Assembly (NCBI RefSeq): GCF_001509835.1
Contig: NZ_JXTJ01000012.1
Location: forward strand, 293,240-357,239
Direction: 5' to 3'
DNA from: Allobosea sp. WAO
GTDB taxonomy: Bacteria; Pseudomonadota; Alphaproteobacteria; Rhizobiales; Beijerinckiaceae
DNA length: 64,000 nt
Shown: positions 8,878 to 16,997 of the stretch, in pieces
Position numbering within the stretch: position 1 is the stretch's first letter
Layout: each line of letters begins with the position of its first letter
Notes under the pieces: model-generated
The model's database searches: none
Seen by the model: the letters and a program-made list of their open reading frames with translations, nothing else
What the model was told of the DNA's origin: nothing
Position numbers and translations under genes: made by a program

Positions 8878-9149
8878 GGTGTTCGGGCGTCGCTCCGCGC
8901 AGCCTCGGTCGATGGCCGGGGCGGGGGCTCCGGCAATGATGTTACGGGCCTAAGTGCAGCCATCCTGGACCGCGGTTCGTCCAGCTATTGGCGTGATTTA
9001 TGGTTAACGCCGCGTAAAGCAGCTGCTTTCCGTGGGAGAAAAGCGGGGTGCGGCGGCATGCACTTCCCGCAAATGGCTGCTCCGGGTGTAGGATCGCGGC
9101 GCGACGGCGCCGACGCGCGGCGATTCGGACGCGATTGACAGGAGCGGGT

Positions 9150-9809
9150 TTGGTTCGATTCGAAAACGTCGGATTGCGATACGGCATGGGGCCGGAGGTG
9201 CTGAAAGACATCAATTTCAGCATCGCGCCGCGTTCGTTCCAGTATCTGACCGGGCCTTCGGGAGCCGGCAAGACCACGCTGATCCGGCTGATCCTGATGG
9301 CGCTGAAGCCGACGCGCGGCCTTGTCCACCTCTTCGGACAGGACGTCTCTCGGCTGGAGGCGACGACGCTGACCGATTTTCGGCGCAAGATGGGCGTCGT
9401 CTTCCAGGATTTCCGCCTGCTCGATCACCTCACAGTTTACGAGAACGTCGCCCTGCCGCTGCGGGTGCTCGGCAAGGAGGAGGCCGGCTATCGCGCCGAG
9501 GTCGTCGAGTTGCTGCGCTGGGTCGGGCTCGGCGAGCGCATGCATGCGGTGCCGTCGGTGCTGTCCGGCGGCGAGAAGCAGCGCGCGGCGATCGCCAGAG
9601 CGCTGATCTCGCGTCCGCAACTGCTGCTCGCCGACGAGCCGACCGGCAATGTCGATCCGGGGCTGGGCCGCCGGCTGCTGCGCCTGTTCATGGAGCTGCA
9701 GACACTCGGTACCGCGGTGGTGATCGCGACCCATGATCTCGCGCTGATGGAGCAATACGACGCTCCGCGTCTCGTGCTCGCCGACGGGCATCTCCATGTC
9801 GACGCCTGA
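9150..9809 (+). CDS. ftsE: Cell division ATP-binding protein FtsE
   Basis: A 219-residue ABC ATPase that with FtsX couples division to periplasmic amidase activation. Walker A is GPSGAGKTT, the Q-loop is VVFQDFRLLDHLTVYENV, the signature is LSGGEKQRAAIARAL, Walker B is LLLADEPTGNVD and the switch His is in IATHD. The start is taken as TTG at 9150 because AGGAG lies five bases upstream and it gives the usual FtsE length; an in-frame ATG at 9048 would add 34 Arg-rich residues. It overlaps ftsX by 14 bases. Confidence 0.93.
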   Translation: MVRFENVGLRYGMGPEVLKDINFSIAPRSFQYLTGPSGAGKTTLIRLILMALKPTRGLVHLFGQDVSRLEATTLTDFRRKMGVVFQDFRLLDHLTVYENVALPLRVLGKEEAGYRAEVVELLRWVGLGERMHAVPSVLSGGEKQRAAIARALISRPQLLLADEPTGNVDPGLGRRLLRLFMELQTLGTAVVIATHDLALMEQYDAPRLVLADGHLHVDA

Positions 9810-10785
9810 CTGGCGCGCCGAGCCGGCGGAGCAGGACGAGGAGGATGAGGGCTTCGTCCAGCCGAAGTCGCGCCTGCCGGTCAACCTGCGCCGCGACCAG
9901 CCGCTGGTCCCGGTCGATACGGTCGCCGGTCGGGCTCTGGTGGTGGTGATCGCGATCCTGACCTTCCTGGCCGCGCTCAGCGCCGGCGGCGCGTTGATGG
10001 CGGCGCGGGCTTCCGAGCAATGGCGTGGCGCGGTCGCCAACGAGATGACCATCCAGGTCAGGCCCGATCCGCGCCGCAACATCGAGGCGGATCTCGCCAG
10101 GGCCGCGGAGCTTGCTCGCGCCGTGCCGGGAGTCGCCTCGGTGCGGGCGGTGCCGCGAACGGAGTCGGACAAGCTGCTGGAGCCCTGGCTCGGGGCGGGG
10201 CTCGACCTGATCGAGCTGCCGGTGCCGCGGCTGATCGTGCTGCGCCTCAATGCCGCGGCGGCGAGCGACCTCGTCGCTTTCAGCCAGACGCTGCGGCGCG
10301 AAGTGCCGAGCGCGACGCTCGACGATCACCGGCTCTGGGTGCGCCGGCTCTCGACCATGGCGAACACCATCATCCTCGCCGGCGTCGCGATTGTCATGCT
10401 CGTCCTGGTGGCGGCAGCGCTCGCGGTCGCCTTCGCGACGCGCGGCGCCATGGCCGGGAGCCGAGACAGCGTCGAGGTCCTGCATCTGGTCGGGGCGGAT
10501 GACGAGTTCATCGCCCGCGAGTTCCAGAACCGTTTCATAACGCTCGGGTTGCGCGGCGGCGGCGCCGGGGGCCTCGCCGCGGTCGTCGTCATCGCCCTGC
10601 TCGGCTGGCTCGCCTCGGCATGGAGTGCGACACCCGAGGCAGATCAGTTGCAGGCGATGTTCGGAGCCTTCGAGATCGGCTGGTCGGGCTATGGCGTGGT
10701 CGTGCTGGTGGCGGTCATCGTCGCGGCCATTGCCGGCCTCGTTTCACGGGTTACCGTGCGGCATTATCTGAAGGCGATGTCGTGA
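9796..10785 (+). CDS. ftsX: Cell division protein FtsX
   Basis: A 329-residue integral membrane partner of FtsE. A cytoplasmic acidic N-terminus (about 45 residues) precedes TM1 (about 50-72). A periplasmic domain follows (about 75-190), then three more membrane segments near residues 192-215, 255-278 and 295-318, the standard FtsX topology. The LHLVGADDEFIAREFQNRF segment is the conserved cytoplasmic coupling region. The gene starts inside ftsE, so the two are translationally coupled. Confidence 0.9.
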   Translation: MSTPDWRAEPAEQDEEDEGFVQPKSRLPVNLRRDQPLVPVDTVAGRALVVVIAILTFLAALSAGGALMAARASEQWRGAVANEMTIQVRPDPRRNIEADLARAAELARAVPGVASVRAVPRTESDKLLEPWLGAGLDLIELPVPRLIVLRLNAAAASDLVAFSQTLRREVPSATLDDHRLWVRRLSTMANTIILAGVAIVMLVLVAAALAVAFATRGAMAGSRDSVEVLHLVGADDEFIAREFQNRFITLGLRGGGAGGLAAVVVIALLGWLASAWSATPEADQLQAMFGAFEIGWSGYGVVVLVAVIVAAIAGLVSRVTVRHYLKAMS

Positions 10786-10854
10786 TGCATTGCGAAAGGG
10801 GCGCAAGGATCATGCCGCTATTGTGCCCGATTGGGCGGTTATCTTGCTGCGGTC

Positions 10855-11652
10855 ATGGTGTTGATCGCAGCGAGGCCGGCTCATCTTACGCGTGCTGAGG
10901 GCGATTTGGTCGATGCGCGCCCCATCGTGACCAGGACGTCGCTCCGGCGTAGAGTCGGGCGTGCGTTGTTTTGGCTCGCCGTCGGCGGCGTGGTCGTGCT
11001 CCTCGCTGGATATGTCAGTTTCGCGTCCCGCCTCGCGCTCAACGAGGCGACGGCGCCGCGTACTGACGCGATCGTCGTCGTCACCGGCGGCGCGCAGCGC
11101 GTCGGCGATGCGATCGGCCTGCTCCATGCCGATCGCGGCTCGCGCCTGCTGATCAGCGGCGTCAACGAGCGAACCGGGCGCGAGGAACTCGCCAAGCTCA
11201 ACCCGAAGGCGCGCGAGGCGCTGGCCTGCTGCGTCGATCTCGATTACCGGGCCCGCAACACCATCGGCAACGCCATCGAGACCCGGCGCTGGGTCCGCCA
11301 GCACGGCTTCCGCTCGCTGTTGCTGGTGACGTCGAACTATCACATGCCGCGCACCATGCTGGAGTTCAACCACGCCATGCCCGGCGTGCGTATCGTGCCT
11401 TATCCGGTCGTGACCGATCAGGTCGACGTTACCGCCTGGTGGAAGGACTGGCACACCATCCGCCTGCTGGTGCCTGAATACGCCAAATACCTCGTCGCCA
11501 ATCTGCGCAGCCTGGTGGAGGACGATCCCGAGACCTCGCGGCTTTCGGTGATCATCGGCGGCCGCAAGCCGGTCTCGCCCAAGCCGGGCGATCAGATTGG
11601 CCCGGAGCACGAGAAGCGTTCGCGCGCCCTCGGCCAGGACCGGGGCGCCTGA
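10855..11652 (+). CDS. YdcF/SanA-like (DUF218) membrane-anchored protein
   Basis: About 265 residues. A basic N-terminus leads to a membrane segment (about residues 40-60). A DUF218 domain follows with the motifs DAIVVVTGGAQRVGDA, LLISGVNERTG, ARNTIGNAIETRRWV and LLVTSNYHMPRTMLEF. DUF218 proteins are linked to envelope integrity and cyclic enterobacterial-antigen work in enterics (SanA, ElyC, YdcF), but the biochemical activity is unclear. I chose ATG 10855; a TTG at 10831 is in frame. It lies between ftsX (69 bp) and an acyltransferase (62 bp), suggesting an envelope-related operon. Confidence 0.8.
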   Translation: MVLIAARPAHLTRAEGDLVDARPIVTRTSLRRRVGRALFWLAVGGVVVLLAGYVSFASRLALNEATAPRTDAIVVVTGGAQRVGDAIGLLHADRGSRLLISGVNERTGREELAKLNPKAREALACCVDLDYRARNTIGNAIETRRWVRQHGFRSLLLVTSNYHMPRTMLEFNHAMPGVRIVPYPVVTDQVDVTAWWKDWHTIRLLVPEYAKYLVANLRSLVEDDPETSRLSVIIGGRKPVSPKPGDQIGPEHEKRSRALGQDRGA

Positions 11653-11714
11653 CAATAGGCGCATGAGGCGGCCAGCGCTCTTGACGGGCGCGCGGCGGCA
11701 GGGTTCTTGCCGGC

Positions 11715-12488
11715 ATGCTCGTTCTCCGCTCGCTCCTCTTCAATATCGCCTTCTATCTCAACCTCGCCTTCTGGCTGGTCTGCGCGATGGCGACCATGCC
11801 GCTGCCAAAGCGCTTCCTACTCGGCGTCGCCCTCAACTGGGCCGAGAGTTCGCTCTGGCTGATGCGGGTGATCGTCGGGACGCGCTATGAGGTCAGTGGC
11901 GTCGAGAACATCCCGTCGGGCGGCATCATCATGGCCGCGAAGCATCAATCGGCCTGGGAGACCTTCGCGCTGATCACGGTGTTCCGGAACCCGGTCTACA
12001 TCCTCAAGCGCGAGCTGACCTGGCTGCCCTTCTTCGGCTGGTGCCTGCTGAAGATGAGGATGATCCCGGTCAATCGCGGCGCCGGCAGCCGGGCGCTGCA
12101 GATGGCGACGCGCCGCGCCAAGGTCGAGCTCGGGCAGAACGGCCGTCAGCTGCTGATCTTCCCGGAAGGGACGCGTCGACCCGTCGGCGCCTCGCCCGAC
12201 TACAAGTTCGGCGTCGCCCATCTCTATGGCGAGCTCGGCGTGCCCTGCGTCCCGGTAGCGCTCAATGCCGGTCTGTTCTGGCCGCGCCGTTCCTTCCTGC
12301 GCCGGCCGGGAACGATTCGCGTCGAGATCCTGCCGGCGATCCAGCCCGGCATCGACAAGAAGGCGTTTCACGCGCTGCTGCAGGAGCAGATCGAGGGCGC
12401 CACCGATCGGCTGGTCAGCGAGGGAAGAGCAGAGCTTGCCCGCCTCGGCGTGCCGGCTCCTGCCAATACGCGGCAGGAGGCCGCATAA
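11715..12488 (+). CDS. Lysophospholipid (1-acyl-glycerol-3-phosphate) acyltransferase, PlsC-like
   Basis: A 257-residue enzyme of the PlsC family, which acylates lysophosphatidate or a related lysolipid at the inner membrane. There is one N-terminal membrane segment (about residues 5-27). Motif I reads KHQSAWETF, that is HX4E instead of the usual HX4D. Motif III FPEGTRRPVG is intact and VPCVPVALNAG matches motif IV. The exact acceptor is not determined by sequence. It follows the YdcF-like gene on the same strand. The unusual Glu in motif I recurs in some alphaproteobacterial homologues as I recall, so the enzyme is probably active. Confidence 0.85.
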   Translation: MLVLRSLLFNIAFYLNLAFWLVCAMATMPLPKRFLLGVALNWAESSLWLMRVIVGTRYEVSGVENIPSGGIIMAAKHQSAWETFALITVFRNPVYILKRELTWLPFFGWCLLKMRMIPVNRGAGSRALQMATRRAKVELGQNGRQLLIFPEGTRRPVGASPDYKFGVAHLYGELGVPCVPVALNAGLFWPRRSFLRRPGTIRVEILPAIQPGIDKKAFHALLQEQIEGATDRLVSEGRAELARLGVPAPANTRQEAA

Positions 12489-12522
12489 AGCCACAGATTG
12501 AACTTGACAGCAGCGTCACTAT

Positions 12523-12537
12523 GTTCTGATTTTGTTC
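12523..12537 (+). promoter_or_regulatory. LexA (SOS) box, GTTC-N7-GTTC
   Basis: The sequence GTTCTGATTTTGTTC is an exact match to the alphaproteobacterial LexA operator GTTC-N7-GTTC. It sits 20 bases before the GTG start of the next gene. A TTGACA -35 element at 12504-12509 places the -10 region at about 12527-12532, inside the box, so bound LexA would block RNA polymerase. The right half-site is also part of a perfect 16-bp palindrome TTTGTTCTAGAACAAA (12531-12546). Confidence 0.8.
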
Positions 12538-12556
12538 TAGAACAAAGGAGGAACAA

Positions 12557-12943
12557 GTGGCTGCTCTCGCTCTTCTGGCTACGCCTTGCGAGGATCGCCC
12601 GGTGCGGGCCGCGCGTGAAGCGCCGCTGCGTAGCGCAGCGCAATTGGCCGAGCGCAGGTTCACGGCCTGGCGCGGCCGCTCGGGACGGCGCTATGTCGCG
12701 TCGGTTTTCGCAGTTCAGGACGGGCATGCGCTGAACTTCACCGATGCGGTGCTGCTCGCCGTCTCGCCCGAGCGGACGATCGTCGCCGCGCGTGACAGCG
12801 GTGCCTTCGGCATCGACGCAGCGCTGACGCGCTGGCGCGACGCGGCCGCCACGGCCGGCGCCTGCGAGATCCATGTGCACCTCCTGGCCGAGGATAGCCA
12901 GAGCCGCCGCGCGGCGCTCGCCGACCTGACGCCCGAGGTCTGA
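12557..12943 (+). CDS. Unknown small protein predicted to be SOS-induced
   Basis: A 128-residue soluble protein I do not recognise. The start is GTG at 12557, six bases after a strong AAAGGAGG. The N-terminal 40 residues are Ala/Arg-rich. The rest looks like a compact alpha/beta domain: RRYVASVFAVQD, FTDAVLLAVSPERTIVAARDSG and CEIHVHLLAEDSQSRRAALADL. It has no membrane segment, signal peptide or metal motif, and two Cys. A LexA box overlaps its promoter, so DNA-damage induction is expected. It is alone; the next gene converges on it with a three-base gap. The role is unknown; a DNA-repair or damage-checkpoint function is only an inference from the operator. Confidence 0.75.
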   Translation: MAALALLATPCEDRPVRAAREAPLRSAAQLAERRFTAWRGRSGRRYVASVFAVQDGHALNFTDAVLLAVSPERTIVAARDSGAFGIDAALTRWRDAAATAGACEIHVHLLAEDSQSRRAALADLTPEV

Positions 12944-12946
12944 GGC

Positions 12947-13504
12947 TCAGGTCGAAGTGGGGCTTACGATCTTGTCGAGCTCGGCGACGAGGTGGGTCAG
13001 CAGCGGGTCGTGAATGCCCATCTCGTGCAGGTGCTCGTGGGTTCGCCGGACATAGTCCGGGTTCTCGCCGGAGACGCCCTTGCCCTGCCGCACGAAGCCG
13101 AGCACTGCCGCCTCCGGCAGGCGGCCGGCATATTGGCTATGGGCCCGGTCGGCGATGTAGGTCAGCGCGTTCAGGCGGCGGCCATCGTCGAGGCGGACGG
13201 CGAGGCGCCTTTCGAGATAGACCGCGGTCGCCTGCTCGCGGGCCCGCAGATAGTCGATGGTTTCCTCGGCCTGTACTGCAGGTACGCGGAAGGCGACGCC
13301 GCGGCAGATGCCGCCGCGATCCAGCCCCAGCACCAACCCGGGCGTCTCGGGGGTGCCGCGATGGACATGCGAGTAGATGCAGAGCGAGCGGTGGAAACCG
13401 TGCAGGCGCGCTCCGGCGCGCTCGGCGAAATCGAAGCCCGGCCGCCAAATCAGCGAACCGTAGCCGAAGACCCAGAGATCGTCCGGCGCCGCCGCTTCCG
13501 TCAT
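12947..13504 (-). CDS. Gamma-glutamylcyclotransferase, ChaC-like
   Basis: About 185 residues. The product begins MTEAAAPDDLWVFGYGSLIW, with the family's YGSL substrate loop. The catalytic Glu is expected in RAREQATAVYLERRLAV. GLDRGGICRGVAFRV and NPDYVRRTHEHLHEMGI match ChaC-type enzymes, which release 5-oxoproline from gamma-glutamyl peptides such as glutathione in the cytosol. I chose ATG 13504 because GAGGG precedes it; an upstream in-frame start at 13621 would add 39 unlikely residues. Confidence 0.85.
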   Translation of the reverse strand: MTEAAAPDDLWVFGYGSLIWRPGFDFAERAGARLHGFHRSLCIYSHVHRGTPETPGLVLGLDRGGICRGVAFRVPAVQAEETIDYLRAREQATAVYLERRLAVRLDDGRRLNALTYIADRAHSQYAGRLPEAAVLGFVRQGKGVSGENPDYVRRTHEHLHEMGIHDPLLTHLVAELDKIVSPTST

Positions 13505-13635
13505 CCGTACCCTCACAATTTGGCCCGCTTGCCTCGGCAGACAGGACGCCATGATCCGCAAGCCGATCGGCGCTGGCCTCCTGCCGCTCCGGTCGCTATC
13601 AATCCGCCGAAATCCTTGCAAGGGAGCGACCGCGC

Positions 13636-14703
13636 ATGACTGCCGCCACCACCGCGCGACGGAACAGCCGTTTCTGGCTCTATGCTCCGTTCGGCCTGCT
13701 CGCGCTTCTGGCCATCGGCTGGTCCGCTCTCTGGTTCATGGCGCGTGGCAAGGTCGAGCAGCATCTCGACGCCGGCATTGCGCGCGAGGCAGCCGCCGGG
13801 CGCAACTGGACCTGTCGTGACCGCAGCATCGGTGGTTATCCCTTCCGGATCGAGGTGCGCTGCGCTGGGGTGACGCTTGTCTCCTCGCGCTGGGGCGACG
13901 AGGTCAAGATCGAGACCGGTCCGGCTGTTGCCGTCGCGCAGGCGACCGCTCCAGGGCATCTCATACTGCAGGCTACCGGCCCGCTGACGGCGACGCTGCC
14001 GGCCAAGCAGAGCGGCGATCTCAGCTGGAGCGCGCTCGAGGCCAGCCTGCGATTGACGACGACCGGCTTCGAGCGGATTTCGCTCGTCGTGCGCGATCCG
14101 GTCGCGACGCTGCGCACACCCGACGGGGGCGATGGCAACCTGCGGACCGAGAGCGTTCGCTCGGCGTTGTTCGAGGCGCATCTGCGGCCGAACCAGCAGG
14201 GCTATGCCAGCCAGCAGGCGATCGATGTCGCGTTGAGCACGAAGGGGGCGATATTGCCGGTGCTCGACGGGCTGCTCGGGGATGCCGCGCCGAGCGATCT
14301 CGACATGCAGGCCACCGTCTCGCAATCTTTCGCCTTTCGCCGCGGCTTCAATCCCGATGCGCTGGAAAGCTGGCGAACGGCGAATGGCGGCGTCGAGATC
14401 ACGCGGCTCGGCCTCCTCAGGGGCGCGGCCCGGCTCGAAGCTTCCGGCCGGCTTGGCCTCGACGAAGCACATCGACCGGCCGGGCAGGTCGACGCTGCCG
14501 TAGCGGGCATAGAGCGCGTCGCCGGCATCAGGGTCGGCGGCCTGACGGCCGGGCTCGGTGCGCTGCTGGGCGGGCGGGCAAATGCCGCGCAAAGCAATGC
14601 GGCGGCAGGGCTTACGCCGCTGCCGCCGCTCGTCCTGCGCGAGGGCAGGGTCTTCCTCGGGCCGCTGCGGCTGCCATTGCAACCGCTGCGACCGCTTTAC
14701 TGA
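13636..14703 (+). CDS. DUF2125 domain protein
   Basis: A 355-residue protein of the alphaproteobacterial DUF2125 family. It has one N-terminal membrane segment (about residues 14-36), so it is anchored with the main domain in the periplasm. WTCRDRSIGGYPFRIEVRC, typical of the family, lies at about 56-74. The function is unknown; weak resemblance to AsmA-like lipid-binding barrels is my impression only. Its 3' end overlaps the rpoH 3' end by seven bases. It diverges from the ChaC-like gene across 131 bp. Confidence 0.8.
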   Translation: MTAATTARRNSRFWLYAPFGLLALLAIGWSALWFMARGKVEQHLDAGIAREAAAGRNWTCRDRSIGGYPFRIEVRCAGVTLVSSRWGDEVKIETGPAVAVAQATAPGHLILQATGPLTATLPAKQSGDLSWSALEASLRLTTTGFERISLVVRDPVATLRTPDGGDGNLRTESVRSALFEAHLRPNQQGYASQQAIDVALSTKGAILPVLDGLLGDAAPSDLDMQATVSQSFAFRRGFNPDALESWRTANGGVEITRLGLLRGAARLEASGRLGLDEAHRPAGQVDAAVAGIERVAGIRVGGLTAGLGALLGGRANAAQSNAAAGLTPLPPLVLREGRVFLGPLRLPLQPLRPLY

Positions 14704-15602
14704 CCGCTGGCGGCGCTGATCGCGGCGCGGGGCGCCTCGATCCGCACCAGCGCCTTCTTGACCGCTTCCTGCACCTTCTCGAAGGCGCGGACCTCGATCT
14801 GGCGGACGCGCTCGCGTGAGACGCCGAACTCCTCCGAGAGCTGCTCGAGGGTGATCGGATCCTCGGCGAGGCGGCGCGCCTCGAAGATGCGTCGCTCGCG
14901 CGGGTTGAGCACGTTCAAGGCCTCGCGCAGCGCCGAATGGCGGTTGTCGCTTTCCTCGGATTCGGCGAGCCGGTTCTCCTGGCTCTCGCTGTCGTCGACG
15001 AGCCAGTCCTGCCATTCGCCCTCGCCGTCCTCGCGCAGCGGGGTGTTGAGCGAGGCGTCGCCGCCGAGGCGGCGGTTCATGTCGACGACGTCCTGCTCGT
15101 TGACACCGAGCTTGGTGGCGATGGTCTTGACCTGCTCGGGCCGCAGATCGCCTTCGCCCAGCGCCGAGATCTTGCTCTTGGCCTTGCGCAGGTTGAAGAA
15201 CAGCTTCTTCTGGTTGGCGGTGGTACCCATCTTCACCAGCGACCAGGAGCGCAGGATGTACTCCTGGATCGAGGCCTTGATCCACCACATCGCATAGGTC
15301 GCGAGACGGAAGCCCTTGTCGGGCTCGAAACGCTTGACCGCCTGCATCAGGCCGACATTGCCCTCCGACACGACTTCTCCGATCGGCAGGCCATAGCCGC
15401 GATAGCCCATGGCGATCTTGGCGACGAGGCGCAGATGGGAGGTTACGAGCTTATGGGCCGCATCGCGGTCGCCATGCTCGCGCCAGCGCTTGGCCAGCAT
15501 GAATTCCTCGTTCGGTTCCAGCATCGGGAACCGGCGGATTTCTTCCAGGTAACGTGAAAGTCCGCCTTCGGCGGACATGACGGGCAGCGACGCAATCGCC
15601 AT
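14697..15602 (-). CDS. rpoH: RNA polymerase sigma factor RpoH (sigma-32)
   Basis: A 301-residue heat-shock sigma factor. Region 2 has SHLRLVAKIAMGYRGYGLP, GEVVSEGNVGLMQAVKRFEP and RLATYAMWWIKASIQEYIL. The RpoH box region reads DWLVDDSESQENRLAE. Region 4 has LNPRERRIFEARRL and a helix-turn-helix LEQLSEEFGVSRERVRQIE. ATG 15602 follows GAGAGGAG. It directs core polymerase to heat-shock promoters. Alphaproteobacteria often have two rpoH genes; which one this is cannot be told. rluD lies 202 bp upstream on the same strand. Confidence 0.95.
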   Translation of the reverse strand: MAIASLPVMSAEGGLSRYLEEIRRFPMLEPNEEFMLAKRWREHGDRDAAHKLVTSHLRLVAKIAMGYRGYGLPIGEVVSEGNVGLMQAVKRFEPDKGFRLATYAMWWIKASIQEYILRSWSLVKMGTTANQKKLFFNLRKAKSKISALGEGDLRPEQVKTIATKLGVNEQDVVDMNRRLGGDASLNTPLREDGEGEWQDWLVDDSESQENRLAESEESDNRHSALREALNVLNPRERRIFEARRLAEDPITLEQLSEEFGVSRERVRQIEVRAFEKVQEAVKKALVRIEAPRAAISAASGQ

Positions 15603-15804
15603 GCTCGTACTCCTCTCCAGGCTCCCGCTCCGCGGCGAGCCGACCACCCGAGTTTCCTTCGGGCAGGATTGTTCGGCGTGCGCCACGAAGACCATCGTCA
15701 ATTCGTGGGAAACACACCCAGCGGCGCCCCTTTAGCCATCCGCTTCGCAGTGCAGTATATTCAATGCGAGCGTGACCGAAAGTGGGCGGCGCAGCAAAAA
15801 AACG

Positions 15805-16833
15805 TCACAGGATCGCGAGTTCACTTTGCAAACGTGCAAAGTCGGCCGGTGGTTCCGACTCGAAGCGCAGTTCCTCGCGGGTCACCGGATGCTCGAAACC
15901 GAGCAGCCGCGCATGCAGCGCCTGGCGGCCGAGAGCGGTGAGCGCGGCACGCGCGCCTTCCGGCAGACGGCTTGCCTTGGTCATGAATCCCGAGCCGTAG
16001 AGCTGGTCACCGAGCAGCGGGTGGCCGATATGGCTCATATGCACCCGGATCTGGTGGGTGCGGCCGGTCTCGAGCTGGCATTCGACCAGGCTCGCCAGCG
16101 CCTCAACCTCTTCTTGGCCGCGCAGCAAGGGCGGATAGCGCTCGATCAGTTCGATATGGGTGATCGCCTCGCGGCCCCGGCCTTCGCCGACCACCATCAT
16201 CTTCTCGCGATTGCGGTTCGAGCGCTCGATCGGGGCGTCGATCGTGCCGGTCTGCCGGCGCAGCCCACCCCAGACGAGGGCAAGGTAAGCCCTTTCGAGC
16301 GGCCCGGTGCGGCCATGGTCGGCGAACTGCTTGGCGAGCCCCTGATGCGCCTTGTCGTGCTTGGCGACGACGAGCAGGCCGCTGGTGTCCTTGTCGAGGC
16401 GGTGGACGATGCCGGGCCGGCGCACGCCGCCGATGCCCGAAAGGCTCGCCCCGCAATGGGCGATCAACGCGTTGACCAGGGTGCCGTCCTCGTGGCCCCC
16501 GGCGGGATGGACGACAAGGCCGGCGGGCTTGTCGATAACGATCAGGTGCTCGTCCTCGAAGACGACGTCGAGCGGGATCGCCTGGCCGACCGGGGCGGCG
16601 GGCTTGGCCTCGGGCATCACCAAAGCGAGCTTCTGCCCCTCGGCGACCTTGCGGCTGGGATCGGCGACCGCGGTGCCGTCGATGCTGACGCCACCTTCCT
16701 TGATCACCTGCTGCAGCCGGGCGCGGGAAATCTCGCCGGCGAGCAGGGCGAGCGCCTTGTCGAGGCGCAGGCCGGCCTGCTCGGCGCTGATGACGAGTTC
16801 GGTCGGGGTGTTGGTGGAATGCGGCGCGTTCAT
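15805..16833 (-). CDS. rluD: Ribosomal large subunit pseudouridine synthase, RluD family
   Basis: A 342-residue enzyme that isomerises specific uridines in 23S rRNA. An S4 RNA-binding domain lies at about residues 18-75 (LRLDKALALLAGEISRARLQ). The catalytic domain carries GIVHRLDKDTSGLLVVAK, whose Asp is the catalytic residue, and CQLETGRTHQIRVHMSHIGHP. Length and domain order fit RluD/RluC; RluD is preferred from the frequent pairing with rpoH in alphaproteobacteria. The ATG at 16833 is the natural start. Confidence 0.9.
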   Translation of the reverse strand: MNAPHSTNTPTELVISAEQAGLRLDKALALLAGEISRARLQQVIKEGGVSIDGTAVADPSRKVAEGQKLALVMPEAKPAAPVGQAIPLDVVFEDEHLIVIDKPAGLVVHPAGGHEDGTLVNALIAHCGASLSGIGGVRRPGIVHRLDKDTSGLLVVAKHDKAHQGLAKQFADHGRTGPLERAYLALVWGGLRRQTGTIDAPIERSNRNREKMMVVGEGRGREAITHIELIERYPPLLRGQEEVEALASLVECQLETGRTHQIRVHMSHIGHPLLGDQLYGSGFMTKASRLPEGARAALTALGRQALHARLLGFEHPVTREELRFESEPPADFARLQSELAIL

Positions 16834-16919
16834 CCGCCGTCTATAGGCGCAAGGGAAGAAAATCGCACCCCAAGATCACGCGTCATGTGCGCCAGCAAGC
16901 CGAGCATCTCAGGCCGAGG

Positions 16920-16939
16920 GAGGCGCCGGCTGGCGCCTC
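16920..16939 (-). terminator. Possible terminator hairpin of the haem operon
   Basis: GAGGCGCC and GGCGCCTC form a perfect 8-bp stem with a four-base GGCT loop. It lies about 60 bases after the hemY-like stop codon on the minus strand, and before rluD. There is no T-run, so termination is plausible but not certain. Confidence 0.35.
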
Positions 16940-16997
16940 TTCGCCTGGAGGTACTCGGCTCGTCGCCGCGCTGCGGCCGGACATGGCGCCAGCAAGG

